A stretch of 64,000 nt of DNA from Flammeovirga sp. EKP202 (lineage in GTDB: Bacteria; Bacteroidota; Bacteroidia; Cytophagales; Flammeovirgaceae). The notes under the pieces were generated by a model. It ran no database searches and had not been told where the DNA came from. It was given only the letters and a program-made list of their open reading frames with translations. Position 1 is the stretch's first letter. Each line of letters starts with the position of its first letter. This document shows positions 7,582-16,435 of this stretch, piece after piece. The stretch lies in contig NZ_JACVVP010000002.1 of assembly GCF_014534745.1 (NCBI RefSeq), positions 208,283 through 272,282 of the forward strand, written 5' to 3'. The translations under genes and the position numbers were made by a program.

Positions 7582-9519
7582 ATGACTATGAACACAACAT
7601 TGTTGAACCAACAAGTAATGACGGACAGAGAATTTGAACGTCTTCAAACCTACACTTTTTCAACAAATGCTGAAGCGTCTACTGTGATTGCACATGAAAT
7701 CGCTGATCTTATTAGAGATAAAGCTTCAAAAGGTGAAAATGCAGTATTAGGCTTAGCAACAGGTTCTTCTCCTTTAAAGGTTTATGATGAATTAATTCGT
7801 TTACATAAAGAAGAAGGATTGTCATTTAAAAATGTAATTACTTTTAACCTGGACGAATATTATCCTATGCAACCTGATTCAGTACATTCTTATGTACGTT
7901 TCATGAAGGAAAACTTATTCGACCACATTGATATTCAAGAAAAAAACATCCACATTCCTGACGGTACTTTAGCGATCGAAAATGTTTATGCTTTCTGTAA
8001 AGACTATGAGTCGAAGATTGCAAATGCAGGTGGATTGGATATACAAATATTAGGTATTGGTCGTACAGGTCACATTGGTTTCAACGAGCCAGGCTCAACA
8101 GAAAACAGCCGTACTCGTATGGTGACTTTAGATGCAGTCACTCGTATTGACGCTGCTCCTTCTTTTGGTGGTTTGGATTTCGTTCCGAAACGTGCCATCA
8201 CAATGGGTGTAAAACCAATCATGCAAGCTAAGAGAATCATTATGATGGCTTGGGGTTCTGGTAAAGCGCCTATCGTAAAGAAAATGGTAGAGGGCGATAT
8301 CTCAATGCAAGTACCTGCAACTTTCCTACAAAAACACGATAATGTTTCTGTATTTATCGATGAAGGTGCTACAGAACAATTGACACGTATCACAACTCCT
8401 TGGTTAGTTTCAGAAGTAGAGTGGACTACTGCTATGGTAAAGAAAGCGGTAGTTTGGTTAGCTTATAAAACAGGTAAACCTGTATTGAAATTAACAAACA
8501 AGGATTACTTGGAAAGTGGTTTAGATAGCTTATTATCCACTAAAGGTTCTGCTTACGATTTGAACATCGAAGTATTCAACCTTTTACAACATACAATTAC
8601 AGGATGGCCAGGCGGTAAGCCTTCAGCAGACGACACACAACGTCCTGAAAGAGCTGTTCCTGCGAAGAAACGTGTAATTATCTTCTCTCCTCACCCTGAT
8701 GATGACGTAATTTCAATGGGTGGTACGTTCCAACGTTTAGTGGACCAAGGACATGAAGTACACGTTGCTTACCAAACTTCTGGTAACATTGCCGTTTCTG
8801 ATGATGATGCTCGTAGATATGCTACATTTGCGAACTCATTGATGGACAAATTCGGTTTTGGATCTGCTGAATCAAAATCTAAATTCAAGGAGATTACAGG
8901 TTTCCTTGATGCCAAAGAAGAAGGTGATATTGATTCACTAGCAGTAAGACAAATCAAAGGTCAGATTCGTAGAGATGAGTCGATTGCGGCATGTCGTTAC
9001 ACTGGTATTCCAAAAGAACAAGTACACTTCTTAGATTTACCTTTCTATGAAACAGGAAAAGTTCGTAAAAACCCAGTAGGTGAAGCGGACATTGAGATCA
9101 TCAAGAATATTATTTCTGATATCAAGCCTCACCAAATCTACGCCGCAGGTGACTTAGCGGACCCGCATGGTACGCACCGTGTATGCTTAGATGCTATCTT
9201 TGCTGCTTTAGAGGAGTTGAAAACTGAAGAGTACATGAAAGACTGTTGGGTTTGGATGTACAGAGGTGCATGGCATGAGTGGCCAATCGACGAAATCGAA
9301 ATGGCTGTACCAATGTCACCTGAGCAAGTTCTTACAAAAAGAAAAGCCATTTTCTTCCATGAGTCACAAAAAGATGGCGTAGTATTCCAAGGAACAGATG
9401 ACCGTGAATTCTGGCAAAGAGCAGAAGAGCGTAATTCGGATACTGCGAAATTATACAATGCACTTGGTCTAGCAGAATATGAAGCAATGGAAGCGTTTGT
9501 ACGCTACCACTTCATCTAA
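7582..9519 (+). CDS. nagB: Glucosamine-6-phosphate deaminase fused to a PIG-L/LmbE-type deacetylase domain
   Basis: A 645-residue two-domain protein. Residues about 20-290 are NagB, which turns glucosamine-6-P into fructose-6-P and ammonia: LGLATGSSPLKVY, NLDEYYP (Asp91) and GRTGHIGFNEP (His164, Glu169). The residue matching the E. coli ring-opening Asp141 is Thr162 here. Residues about 362-645 are a PIG-L/LmbE domain with the zinc motif SPHPDDD (His371 to Asp375) and DPHGTHR. Such domains N-deacetylate GlcNAc-type sugars. The layout is known in Bacteroidota nagB genes. A combined deacetylase-deaminase function is inferred. The next gene encodes a NamZ muramidase, so a role in cell-wall amino-sugar use fits. 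Two in-frame ATGs are spaced by one codon; the first is chosen. Confidence 0.93.
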   Translation: MTMNTTLLNQQVMTDREFERLQTYTFSTNAEASTVIAHEIADLIRDKASKGENAVLGLATGSSPLKVYDELIRLHKEEGLSFKNVITFNLDEYYPMQPDSVHSYVRFMKENLFDHIDIQEKNIHIPDGTLAIENVYAFCKDYESKIANAGGLDIQILGIGRTGHIGFNEPGSTENSRTRMVTLDAVTRIDAAPSFGGLDFVPKRAITMGVKPIMQAKRIIMMAWGSGKAPIVKKMVEGDISMQVPATFLQKHDNVSVFIDEGATEQLTRITTPWLVSEVEWTTAMVKKAVVWLAYKTGKPVLKLTNKDYLESGLDSLLSTKGSAYDLNIEVFNLLQHTITGWPGGKPSADDTQRPERAVPAKKRVIIFSPHPDDDVISMGGTFQRLVDQGHEVHVAYQTSGNIAVSDDDARRYATFANSLMDKFGFGSAESKSKFKEITGFLDAKEEGDIDSLAVRQIKGQIRRDESIAACRYTGIPKEQVHFLDLPFYETGKVRKNPVGEADIEIIKNIISDIKPHQIYAAGDLADPHGTHRVCLDAIFAALEELKTEEYMKDCWVWMYRGAWHEWPIDEIEMAVPMSPEQVLTKRKAIFFHESQKDGVVFQGTDDREFWQRAEERNSDTAKLYNALGLAEYEAMEAFVRYHFI

Positions 9520-9559
9520 TATGATATATAAAAGTGTGCGATAAAATAGATTGAATTAG

Positions 9560-9592
9560 AAACGTCTGGGAGAAATCTCAGACGTTTTTTTG
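9560..9592 (+). terminator. Terminator of the nagB fusion gene
   Basis: AACGTCTG pairs with CAGACGTT, with an inner GAGAAATCTC arm, then seven T. It lies about 40 bases after the stop and implies that the next gene has its own promoter. Confidence 0.85.
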
Positions 9593-9718
9593 TTTCAAGA
9601 CAAATACCTTTTCACAAATCAATTTTTTATTGAGTATCTTTATTTAATAATCATCTTCTCTAGAGAAAGCCATCTTGCAAAGGTCTATCTCGACTTAATT
9701 TAAACCAACCGATTTTTA

Positions 9719-10981
9719 ATGAAGTATTCCAATTATTATCCTCTAAGAACATTACTATTTACCTTATTATTTTTCAACTCCATCATCACTTTTTCTCAAA
9801 CTTCTACACCACTTGTTAAAGTAGGCATAGAGGTATTGAGAGATCAAAATTTCAAGGCATTAGAAGGGAAAAGAGTAGGATTAGTGACTAACCCCACGGG
9901 AATTGATCATGATTTTGTCTCAACTGTAGATATATTATTCCAAGCAAAAAATGTCAACCTCACAGCACTTTATGGACCTGAGCACGGTGTGCGTGGCGAT
10001 ACAGATGCCGGTGCTCATGTGGATAGTAATACGGACGCAGTGACGGGACTTCCTGTTTATTCACTTTATGGAAAAACAAGAAAACCTACAGCAGCTATGC
10101 TCCAAAACGTAGATGTAATTGTGTATGACATTCAAGATATTGGGGTAAGATCTTATACTTTTATCAGTACATTGGGGTTAGTGATGGAAGCAGCAGCTGA
10201 GAATAATAAAGAGGTCATTGTATTGGATAGACCCAACCCTCTAGGTGGCAATAAAATTGAAGGAAACATTGTTGAGCCGGGCTACTTTTCTTTTGTAAGT
10301 CAATTTCCTATTCCTTATATCTATGGTTTGACGGTAGGTGAGTTGGCCTATATGATGAACTATGAAGGATGGTTAAAAAATAAGACGCAATGCAAGCTCA
10401 ATGTTATTCCGATGAAAGGCTGGAAAAGAGAGATGCGCTTTCAAGATACAGGGAGACATTGGGTGCCTACTTCACCACATATTCCATTTCCTGAAGTGGC
10501 TGAACTTTACCCTGCTAGTGGTATTATAGGAGAACTAGAAGGAAACTTTATTGGAATTGGCTATACCCTGCCATTTACACTATTTGGAGCAGAATATATC
10601 AATACAGCTCAGTTTGCTCAACATTTAAATGCATTAAACTTAGAAGGTGTATATTTCAGGGGGCTTTCTTTTACACCTTATTATAAAGAGAAAAAAGGGA
10701 TAAAATTACATGGAGTTCAGGTGTATGTCACCGATTATGATAAGGTTCGATTATCTGAAATCCAGTTTCATGTATTAGCAGTTCATCATCAATTGCATCC
10801 TGCTAAAGACCTTTTCAATGCTCATCAAAATAGATGGGGAATGTTTGATAAAGTGTGTGGAAGTAACAAAATCAGAGAAGGGTTTATGGCTTCTTATACT
10901 TTCGATGGAATTAAAAATTACTGGAGAAAAGACGAGGCAGCCTTTAAGAAAAAAGCTGCCGTATATTTAATGTATCGCTAA
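9719..10981 (+). CDS. namZ: NamZ-type exo-beta-N-acetylmuramidase (DUF1343)
   Basis: A 420-residue secreted protein with an N-terminal signal peptide (cleavage near TFSQT, residue 27-28). The body shows the DUF1343 hallmarks: GKRVGLVTNPTGID, ALYGPEHGVRGD, YDIQDIGVRSYTFISTLG, VLDRPNPLGG and WVPTSPHIPFPEVAELYPASG. The first characterised members (NamZ) release N-acetylmuramic acid from the end of peptidoglycan chains, so periplasmic muropeptide recycling is the likely role. The neighbouring NagB-PIG-L fusion supports this. The ATG at 9719 gives a good signal peptide. The short 3' gap to a convergent gene has no obvious terminator. Confidence 0.85.
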   Translation: MKYSNYYPLRTLLFTLLFFNSIITFSQTSTPLVKVGIEVLRDQNFKALEGKRVGLVTNPTGIDHDFVSTVDILFQAKNVNLTALYGPEHGVRGDTDAGAHVDSNTDAVTGLPVYSLYGKTRKPTAAMLQNVDVIVYDIQDIGVRSYTFISTLGLVMEAAAENNKEVIVLDRPNPLGGNKIEGNIVEPGYFSFVSQFPIPYIYGLTVGELAYMMNYEGWLKNKTQCKLNVIPMKGWKREMRFQDTGRHWVPTSPHIPFPEVAELYPASGIIGELEGNFIGIGYTLPFTLFGAEYINTAQFAQHLNALNLEGVYFRGLSFTPYYKEKKGIKLHGVQVYVTDYDKVRLSEIQFHVLAVHHQLHPAKDLFNAHQNRWGMFDKVCGSNKIREGFMASYTFDGIKNYWRKDEAAFKKKAAVYLMYR

Positions 10982-10992
10982 GTTGATACTTT

Positions 10993-11370
10993 TTAAGATT
11001 GTATTGTTTCAAGGTCTTTTTTAAACCTTGTCAAAAGATCATGGGAGAAGGATTGCATCACGGCTGTCTCGTTATCATCTACACCGTCAGCCGCCTCTGC
11101 TACTACTTCCATGGCTTTTATAAATTCTTGATACTCATTGGTAGGGCCGTAATGTTTACAATAATCAATTACCTTGTTGTAAACATCCTCTACAGGTGTA
11201 TCTTTTTGAGCTTCATAATTGAAAGACCGTCTGATGTCTTCACCATAAGGATGGTCTTTAAAGTAGTTTTCCAGAACTGCTTTTTCTTCTTCTTGAATCA
11301 CACCATCCGCTTTTGCCACCACAAATAATAGTTCGCCTAAAATCTCGTATAGTTTTTCTTTATCCGACAT
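10993..11370 (-). CDS. TerB-like acidic helical protein
   Basis: I start at the ATG at 11370 (MSDKEKLYEILGEL). An upstream in-frame ATG at 11421 would add a stretch unlike the family. The 125-residue product is all-helical and acidic. It carries the TerB/DjlA-type motif twice: VAKADGVIQEEEKAVLENYF near residue 17 and EAADGVDDNETAVM near residue 95. TerB domains appear in tellurite-resistance and co-chaperone proteins and may bind metal. A tellurite role should not be assumed from one isolated domain. It converges with namZ, with 11 bases between stops. Confidence 0.75.
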   Translation of the reverse strand: MSDKEKLYEILGELLFVVAKADGVIQEEEKAVLENYFKDHPYGEDIRRSFNYEAQKDTPVEDVYNKVIDYCKHYGPTNEYQEFIKAMEVVAEAADGVDDNETAVMQSFSHDLLTRFKKDLETIQS

Positions 11371-11514
11371 AACAATTAAAGTATTAAGTTGAAATAAGTA
11401 CTTTAGGGTATACGTTAACAACTGATAATGAAGGTATTTATTTAAGTGTTTATTTTACATTTTTATAAATGTTTAACAATACGGTATTTGTGGAATATTT
11501 CTCCATAAAAGTGC

Positions 11515-12720
11515 TTATTGAGGAGGTGTAATATTTTTCATTCTCAACAAAAAACCAAAGTTTCGCTCCAAAAGGTATTTTTGCATATCTTCTATCATAT
11601 CTTTTCTCTTTGCCTTAAGTACATCTCTGTGGGTAATTGAAGTTGGACTGTTATCTGGTAAAGAATTAGCAAATAAACCAACTGGTGATAAATTAGCAGG
11701 TGATAAACTAAAAATTGTAGACCTCAAATCATAAATTGACTTCTCCGTATACGGATCAAACATTGATCTACGTTTTACTACTCCCTCTTGATTCACTACA
11801 ACTCCCATATTTTTCACTTTGATGGGTTTAATTATATCAAATAGCTTCACAGAATAATTGTAATAAGAAGATACTTTTCTTCCTTCGTATTCAGCTGCTT
11901 CCCAAAAGTCATCAGTATTTCTTAAAGCTTTCAATAAATATCCATTCACCCATTCCGTAAAGCCATCTACCATTTCAATATCTACAACCTTACCTTTTTC
12001 ATTGATTAGAATCCTCATGCTTAAATCTTTCTCATGATAGATTTCATACTTTATTCCTTTTAATTCTTTTCTCAAATACTTTTTTAAACGATCTTTTGAT
12101 TTAAGTTCAGCTTGTTTTTCAGAAATAATATATATGCTATCTTGATTCCCATTTATTATAAAAGAACAGTCAATTTTTCCTTCTTGATAATGTTCATTAT
12201 AAACTTCTGAGTCGGAAATTCGGAGTTCAATCACACCATTTCCATCTTCTATTAAAACTTCACCATTGGGTGTTTTTATTGTACTTACGAACTCTACGTC
12301 TTGATCGTATTTAAATTCTTTTTTGAAGTAGTCATAGTAATAATAGTCTATCCAATTCCCGCTCTTCTTTCCTTTTGTATAATTCCCTACAATCTTTAGC
12401 CTATCCTCACTATCATAAAAGTAGCTTTTGCCATTATTCACACCTGATTTCACTTCATTGATCATCACTAAGTTTTTAGAATAAACATCAAAAATTAGGT
12501 AATACTTTTTATCTTCTTCTGTTTTATAATTGACTTTTACATAGAAAATCCCCTTAGAAAAATTGTTAGAAACCATTGATTTAAAATCCTTATCTAACCA
12601 AACAAGAGATAAGTATTGCTTCTTTTGAGGAGAAAGGTCAGTCGGAGTCAATTGACCGTAAGAAAAGTAGGGTAAAACTAATAACACAAAAGTGCTTAGG
12701 AATGAAAATAGTTTGCTCAT
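11515..12720 (-). CDS. Secreted YwqK-type repeat protein with TonB-like C-terminal domain
   Basis: The ATG at 12720 gives a clean signal peptide (LFSFLSTFVLLVLPYFSYGQ); the frame extends upstream to 12801 but with unlikely sequence. Of 401 residues, about 85-115 form MORN-like YwqK units (SGVNNGKSYFYDSEDRL, GNYTKGKKSGNWIDYYYYD). Near 215-290, a segment (MRILINEKGKVVDIEM ... YLLKALRNTDDFWEAAEYEGRKV) resembles the TonB C-terminal-like domain often attached to Bacteroidota envelope proteins. The function is unknown. It lies beside the deiodinase-like gene, which has its own terminator between them. Confidence 0.7.
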   Translation of the reverse strand: MSKLFSFLSTFVLLVLPYFSYGQLTPTDLSPQKKQYLSLVWLDKDFKSMVSNNFSKGIFYVKVNYKTEEDKKYYLIFDVYSKNLVMINEVKSGVNNGKSYFYDSEDRLKIVGNYTKGKKSGNWIDYYYYDYFKKEFKYDQDVEFVSTIKTPNGEVLIEDGNGVIELRISDSEVYNEHYQEGKIDCSFIINGNQDSIYIISEKQAELKSKDRLKKYLRKELKGIKYEIYHEKDLSMRILINEKGKVVDIEMVDGFTEWVNGYLLKALRNTDDFWEAAEYEGRKVSSYYNYSVKLFDIIKPIKVKNMGVVVNQEGVVKRRSMFDPYTEKSIYDLRSTIFSLSPANLSPVGLFANSLPDNSPTSITHRDVLKAKRKDMIEDMQKYLLERNFGFLLRMKNITPPQ

Positions 12721-12773
12721 TTTGAAAAAAATATAGTGCTTTAATTTGGGCTCAATATAATAAAATAAGGTAT

Positions 12774-12811
12774 AAAAAAAGCAATGCACCTTTCGATACA
12801 TTGCTTCTTTT
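12774..12811 (-). terminator. Terminator of the iodotyrosine-deiodinase-like gene
   Basis: GCAATG / CATTGC with extended A/T arms. On the minus strand seven T follow the stem, about 20 bases after the stop at 12829. Confidence 0.8.
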
Positions 12812-12828
12812 TATCTTTCTAAAGTGAT

Positions 12829-13506
12829 CTAGTACCACTCTACAATATCATTTAGCGGTTTCCTTGTAATGTTAGGCACCTTCGCATCATCTGTTGGGTA
12901 TCCTACCGGTATTAGAAGGTAAGGTCTTTCATTCGCCGGGCGTTTTAATTCCTTTGCCAAAAAGTTCATTGGAGAGGGAGTATGCGTCAAAGCCACTAAC
13001 CCTGCCTCATGAATGGCATTCAATAAAAAACCACTGGCCAAACCTACGGATTCATTTACATAGTAATTGTTGTGACGTATACCATGCTCATCAATTTCAT
13101 ATACTTGCTTAAAAACCACAATCAGCCATGGAGCCTTTTCCAAAAAAGGTTTATTCCAATCCGTACCAAAGGGTTTTAAGTCATCCAACCACTCTTCACT
13201 CATTCTGCCGTGATAGCCTTCATACTCTTCCTTTTCTGCAGCAATACGAATGTTCTTTTTAACTTCTGGGCTTGAAACAGCACAAAAAGTCCAAGGCTGT
13301 TTGTTGGCTCCTGATGGTGCACAACTTGCTGCCTTAATGATATTTTCAATCACTTCTTTCTCCACTGGTTTATCAGAAAAGTCCCTAAGTGATCGTCTTT
13401 TGTTAATCTTATCGTAGTATTCCTGCGTTTTCTTCAGCATTTGTTCTTCTGGAACTTCTAAAGAATTGTATGGTATAAAATCTTCCACAGCGTGCATATG
13501 TGTCAA
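12829..13506 (-). CDS. Nitroreductase-superfamily flavoprotein of the iodotyrosine deiodinase (IYD) type
   Basis: A 225-residue FMN protein. N-terminal RRSLRDFS binds flavin phosphate. CAPSGANKQPW and the C-terminal LLIPVGYPTDDAKVPNITRKPL are typical of the superfamily. The active-site lid holds Glu94, Tyr98 and Lys119 (EEYEGY and DWNKPF), with the same spacing (4 and 21) as the Glu-Tyr-Lys triad that clamps the amino-acid end of iodotyrosine in mammalian IYD. Bacterial IYD proteins of this type reductively dehalogenate halotyrosines. Marine life with halogenated organics fits, but the natural substrate is inferred. The start could also be Met4. It forms its own transcript. Confidence 0.85.
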   Translation of the reverse strand: MTHMHAVEDFIPYNSLEVPEEQMLKKTQEYYDKINKRRSLRDFSDKPVEKEVIENIIKAASCAPSGANKQPWTFCAVSSPEVKKNIRIAAEKEEYEGYHGRMSEEWLDDLKPFGTDWNKPFLEKAPWLIVVFKQVYEIDEHGIRHNNYYVNESVGLASGFLLNAIHEAGLVALTHTPSPMNFLAKELKRPANERPYLLIPVGYPTDDAKVPNITRKPLNDIVEWY

Positions 13507-13565
13507 TGGGTTGAACGAATAAAAGTATTTATAACACCTAAAAATACAATAAAAACTTTAATAAA

Positions 13566-14333
13566 TTAAAAAATAAAGCTATTAATTGCCAAAAGTAGTT
13601 CTTGAGGCTTCTCAGCGTGTACCCAATGTCCTGCTCCTTCAATCATTTCGACTGAAACAGAGGCAAATTTTTCATTAATCTCTTCTTGATCTGCTTGTTG
13701 TATATAGTTGGAGTTCGTGCCTCCAATAAATAATGTTGGTACTTCGATGGAATGTGTCATTGCTAAAGCTTTACCCACTTCCTCAATTTTAGCTGTAATG
13801 ACAGGTAAATTGACTCTCCAAGCAAAACCTCCTTCTTTCTTTCGGTAGATGTTCTTTAATAGAAACGATCGTTCACCGAAGTTTGGTATATATTCTGCCA
13901 ATAACTTATCCGCTTCGCCTCTAGTTTTTATAGAATCGATTGGTAAAGCATTCAATCCTTCCAAAATAGTTTGATGATGTACGGGATAAAAACGAGGTGA
14001 AATATCTACTACAACCATTCTGCTGACCATTTCAGGATAATTGGCAGCAAACTGCATCACAGTCTTTCCTCCCATTGAATGTCCCAATATAATCGGCTTT
14101 TCTAACTGATGTGTCTCAATAAATTCCTTTAGGTCCTCTGCCATCAACTGATAATTAAAGTCATCGCTATGCGGCGACTGACCGTGATTACGTTGATCAA
14201 CCAAAAAAACATGTAATTTTTCCGACAATTGCTTCCCTAATGTCATCCAATTATCGCATTGTCCGAAAAGTCCATGAAGTATGATTAATGGTTTATTTCC
14301 TCTTTCACCAATTTCTCTGTAAAACAAATTCAT
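13566..14333 (-). CDS. Alpha/beta-hydrolase (YbfF-like esterase)
   Basis: Starting at the ATG at 14333 (MNLFYREIGERGN), the product has 255 residues, the family size. The upstream in-frame ATG at 14396 adds an implausible tail. Motifs run in order: oxyanion-side LHGLFGQCDNW, nucleophile elbow GHSMGGKTVM (Ser near residue 96), acid region TLFIGGTNSNYI and the catalytic His in GAGHWVHAEKP near the end. YbfF-type enzymes hydrolyse short acyl esters and acyl-CoA. The substrate here is unknown. It is divergent from the lipoprotein gene at 14416. Confidence 0.85.
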   Translation of the reverse strand: MNLFYREIGERGNKPLIILHGLFGQCDNWMTLGKQLSEKLHVFLVDQRNHGQSPHSDDFNYQLMAEDLKEFIETHQLEKPIILGHSMGGKTVMQFAANYPEMVSRMVVVDISPRFYPVHHQTILEGLNALPIDSIKTRGEADKLLAEYIPNFGERSFLLKNIYRKKEGGFAWRVNLPVITAKIEEVGKALAMTHSIEVPTLFIGGTNSNYIQQADQEEINEKFASVSVEMIEGAGHWVHAEKPQELLLAINSFIF

Positions 14334-14415
14334 TATATATGAAATTTTAATTAGAAAATGTAAAGATGTAGTTTTGAGGAGAAATAAAAAAAACATCCTC
14401 TTTAAAAGAGAACAA

Positions 14416-14913
14416 ATGAAATTTATAAATCAATCAATTGTAGCGTATTTAATCTTATTCCTATCCCTGATATCTTGTGGATTGAGAACTTCAGATAAGA
14501 TTGATGCCAACAGTGTAAACAAGCAAATCAAAGAACGTAAGATAAAGCAGATTAAAGAAAATGACATTGCTGAAAAAGGCTTTTCAATTGGAAGTTCTAT
14601 CATAAAGACTATTTCTATTGATCAAGCTTGCGGTGACCTGTCTTTAGATATTTTTGCTGATAGCTTAAAGCCCTATATCAAAAAAGCTTGGATAGAATGC
14701 TCTACGCCTACTGATGAAATTGAGAAAAGCGTTTGGGAAGCCTATCAATATAACCTTGATAACAACTTACCACTCAACGATAATATTCAAAAAATCATCA
14801 CTTCTTCCAATAAGAAGTCTTATCTCTACTCTTCAGCCATGAATAACAATGGTTCTTTAAAAATAGTTCAAATTGAACTCAATCATAAGGCATTGGTGTT
14901 GGCGTTGTATTAA
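14416..14913 (+). CDS. Hypothetical lipoprotein
   Basis: The ATG at 14416 directly precedes a lipoprotein signal (hydrophobic core, then SLISC, Cys near 21), so it is preferred over one at 14374. The 165-residue product has a charged, Lys-rich linker followed by a mixed alpha/beta region with two further Cys (QACGD and IECST). I recognise no family. It stands alone between the hydrolase and pth. Confidence 0.65.
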   Translation: MKFINQSIVAYLILFLSLISCGLRTSDKIDANSVNKQIKERKIKQIKENDIAEKGFSIGSSIIKTISIDQACGDLSLDIFADSLKPYIKKAWIECSTPTDEIEKSVWEAYQYNLDNNLPLNDNIQKIITSSNKKSYLYSSAMNNNGSLKIVQIELNHKALVLALY

Positions 14914-15025
14914 AAATGAGTACTATTTAGCAGAAAGGTAAACAAGATTATCTTTTCTATTTACTTCCTCATTTTTTAGTTTTCTTTCAAAGAATAAGTA
15001 GCGATAGATGATGAATTCTGATTTA

Positions 15026-15062
15026 TTTTTGGTTTAGTACTTCATAGAAAATACTACCTTTG
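15026..15062 (+). promoter_or_regulatory. Promoter of the pth-SPFH-rimM operon
   Basis: TTTTTGG at 15026-15032 and TACCTTTG at 15055-15062 are separated by 22 bases. This matches the Bacteroidota -33/-7 pattern (TTTG, TAnnTTTG). The pth ATG is 40 bases downstream. Confidence 0.65.
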
Positions 15063-15102
15063 CGTATTAAATTCGTTATCAAGAAATTTCTTAATACAAA
15101 CA

Positions 15103-15663
15103 ATGAAATATTTAATCGTAGGCTTGGGCAATATTGGTCCTGAATATGCAAAAACTCGTCACAATATTGGTTTTATGGTGGCTGATTATCTAGCAAAAAA
15201 GCATGACACTTCTTTTGAAATGGATCGCTTAGCCTATGTTGCTGATTTTAAACATAAAGGAAGAAGTATTACAATTATCAAACCTACTACTTACATGAAC
15301 TTAAGTGGTAAAGCTGTAAAATATTGGGCCAATCAATTAAAAATCAAAACAGAGAATATTTTGGTGATTGTAGATGATTTGGCTATTCCTTACACTAGCC
15401 TACGAATGAGAGGGAAAGGTGGTGCTGCTGGTCATAATGGTTTGAAAGATATTGAAGCACAGTTGCAAACAGCCGCTTACCCAAGATTACGTTTCGGTAT
15501 TGGTGATAATTATTCCAAAGGAAAACAAGTTGATTTTGTGTTGGGTGAGTTTACAGAAGATGAGAAAATTGATTTGGATGGTTTAATTGAAAAGTCAGCC
15601 GATATGTGTCTTTCTTTTGCTTCCATAGGTTTATCAAGAACGATGACCCAATATAACAAATAA
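15103..15663 (+). CDS. pth: Peptidyl-tRNA hydrolase
   Basis: Pth frees tRNA from prematurely released peptidyl-tRNA and is essential in most bacteria. The 186 residues match bacterial Pth. Asn10 and the catalytic His20 lie in GLGNIGPEYAKTRHNIGF, the substrate loop in KPTTYMNLSGKAV, VIVDDLAIP follows, and GGAAGHNGLKDI carries the conserved Asn. Its stop is one base from the SPFH gene start, so the two are probably translated from one transcript. Confidence 0.97.
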   Translation: MKYLIVGLGNIGPEYAKTRHNIGFMVADYLAKKHDTSFEMDRLAYVADFKHKGRSITIIKPTTYMNLSGKAVKYWANQLKIKTENILVIVDDLAIPYTSLRMRGKGGAAGHNGLKDIEAQLQTAAYPRLRFGIGDNYSKGKQVDFVLGEFTEDEKIDLDGLIEKSADMCLSFASIGLSRTMTQYNK

Positions 15664-15664
15664 T

Positions 15665-16414
15665 ATGACAGATAAAAATATCAAAGGCATTTCGGGATAT
15701 ATCATGATCATTGTCCAAGCAGTTTTGTTTGGTGCAGCTGGTTATGTTTTATCTCTTCCTGATTTGGGCGCCATCTCCATGCTTCTACTTTTTGTAGACG
15801 TGGTGTTATTGAGAGGTTACTTTATTACAAGTGAAGGTAACGCTGCTCTTCTTTCACTTTTAGGGAAATACAAAGGCACGATCAACAAATCTGGCTTTTA
15901 TTGGTACCATCCTTTCAGAAGTATTCAAAAAATCTCTTTGAAAGACGAGGTGCAAATGGTAGGTCCCTGGGATACTTTTGCTAAAGATGGTGTACAATTA
16001 GAAATGAGTGTTGAATTGAGATGGAAGGTAGCTGACGCTGCCAATGCCTATTATGGTATGTCCAATATCAAAGATTCAGTGCTTTCTATTGCGAAAGAAA
16101 CCGCTCAAACGTTAATAGAAATGTATCCATACGAGGATTTTGGAGAAGAACGTGTTTCTTTGCGCTTACATTCTACTACCGTGAATCATGCTTACGCAAC
16201 TGCACTCAAGAAAAAACTAGAAGAAGTTGGTGTTCATTTAGAAAGTGCTCGCTTCAATAGTATTCGTTCGCTAGGTAAGAAAAGAGCGGCGAATGAGGCT
16301 GTGGCAATTGCTCATCAGATGATTCAGGAGGTAGATCAGGTCAATCAGTTGACAGATAGTGAAAAGGCAGGAATGAAATTACAGCTGATGTCACTTTTAA
16401 TGACTGAAAAATAA
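15665..16414 (+). CDS. SPFH/band-7 domain membrane protein
   Basis: A 249-residue protein with two close N-terminal membrane helices (about 10-30 and 34-52), then a band-7 domain: NKSGFYWYHPFRSIQKISL, a core beta segment LEMSVELRWKVADAANAYYGM and a helical C-terminus rich in Ala, Glu and Gln. SPFH proteins scaffold membrane microdomains and often partner proteases. A role here is unknown. It lies between pth and rimM with tight spacing (1 and 21 bases), an operon position linked to translation. Confidence 0.88.
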   Translation: MTDKNIKGISGYIMIIVQAVLFGAAGYVLSLPDLGAISMLLLFVDVVLLRGYFITSEGNAALLSLLGKYKGTINKSGFYWYHPFRSIQKISLKDEVQMVGPWDTFAKDGVQLEMSVELRWKVADAANAYYGMSNIKDSVLSIAKETAQTLIEMYPYEDFGEERVSLRLHSTTVNHAYATALKKKLEEVGVHLESARFNSIRSLGKKRAANEAVAIAHQMIQEVDQVNQLTDSEKAGMKLQLMSLLMTEK

Positions 16415-16435
16415 AAAGAGAACAAGTTTAAAGAT

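Noticed and set aside
10993..11370. Tellurite resistance operon
   Set aside because: Only a single TerB-like domain protein is present; no other ter genes nearby.
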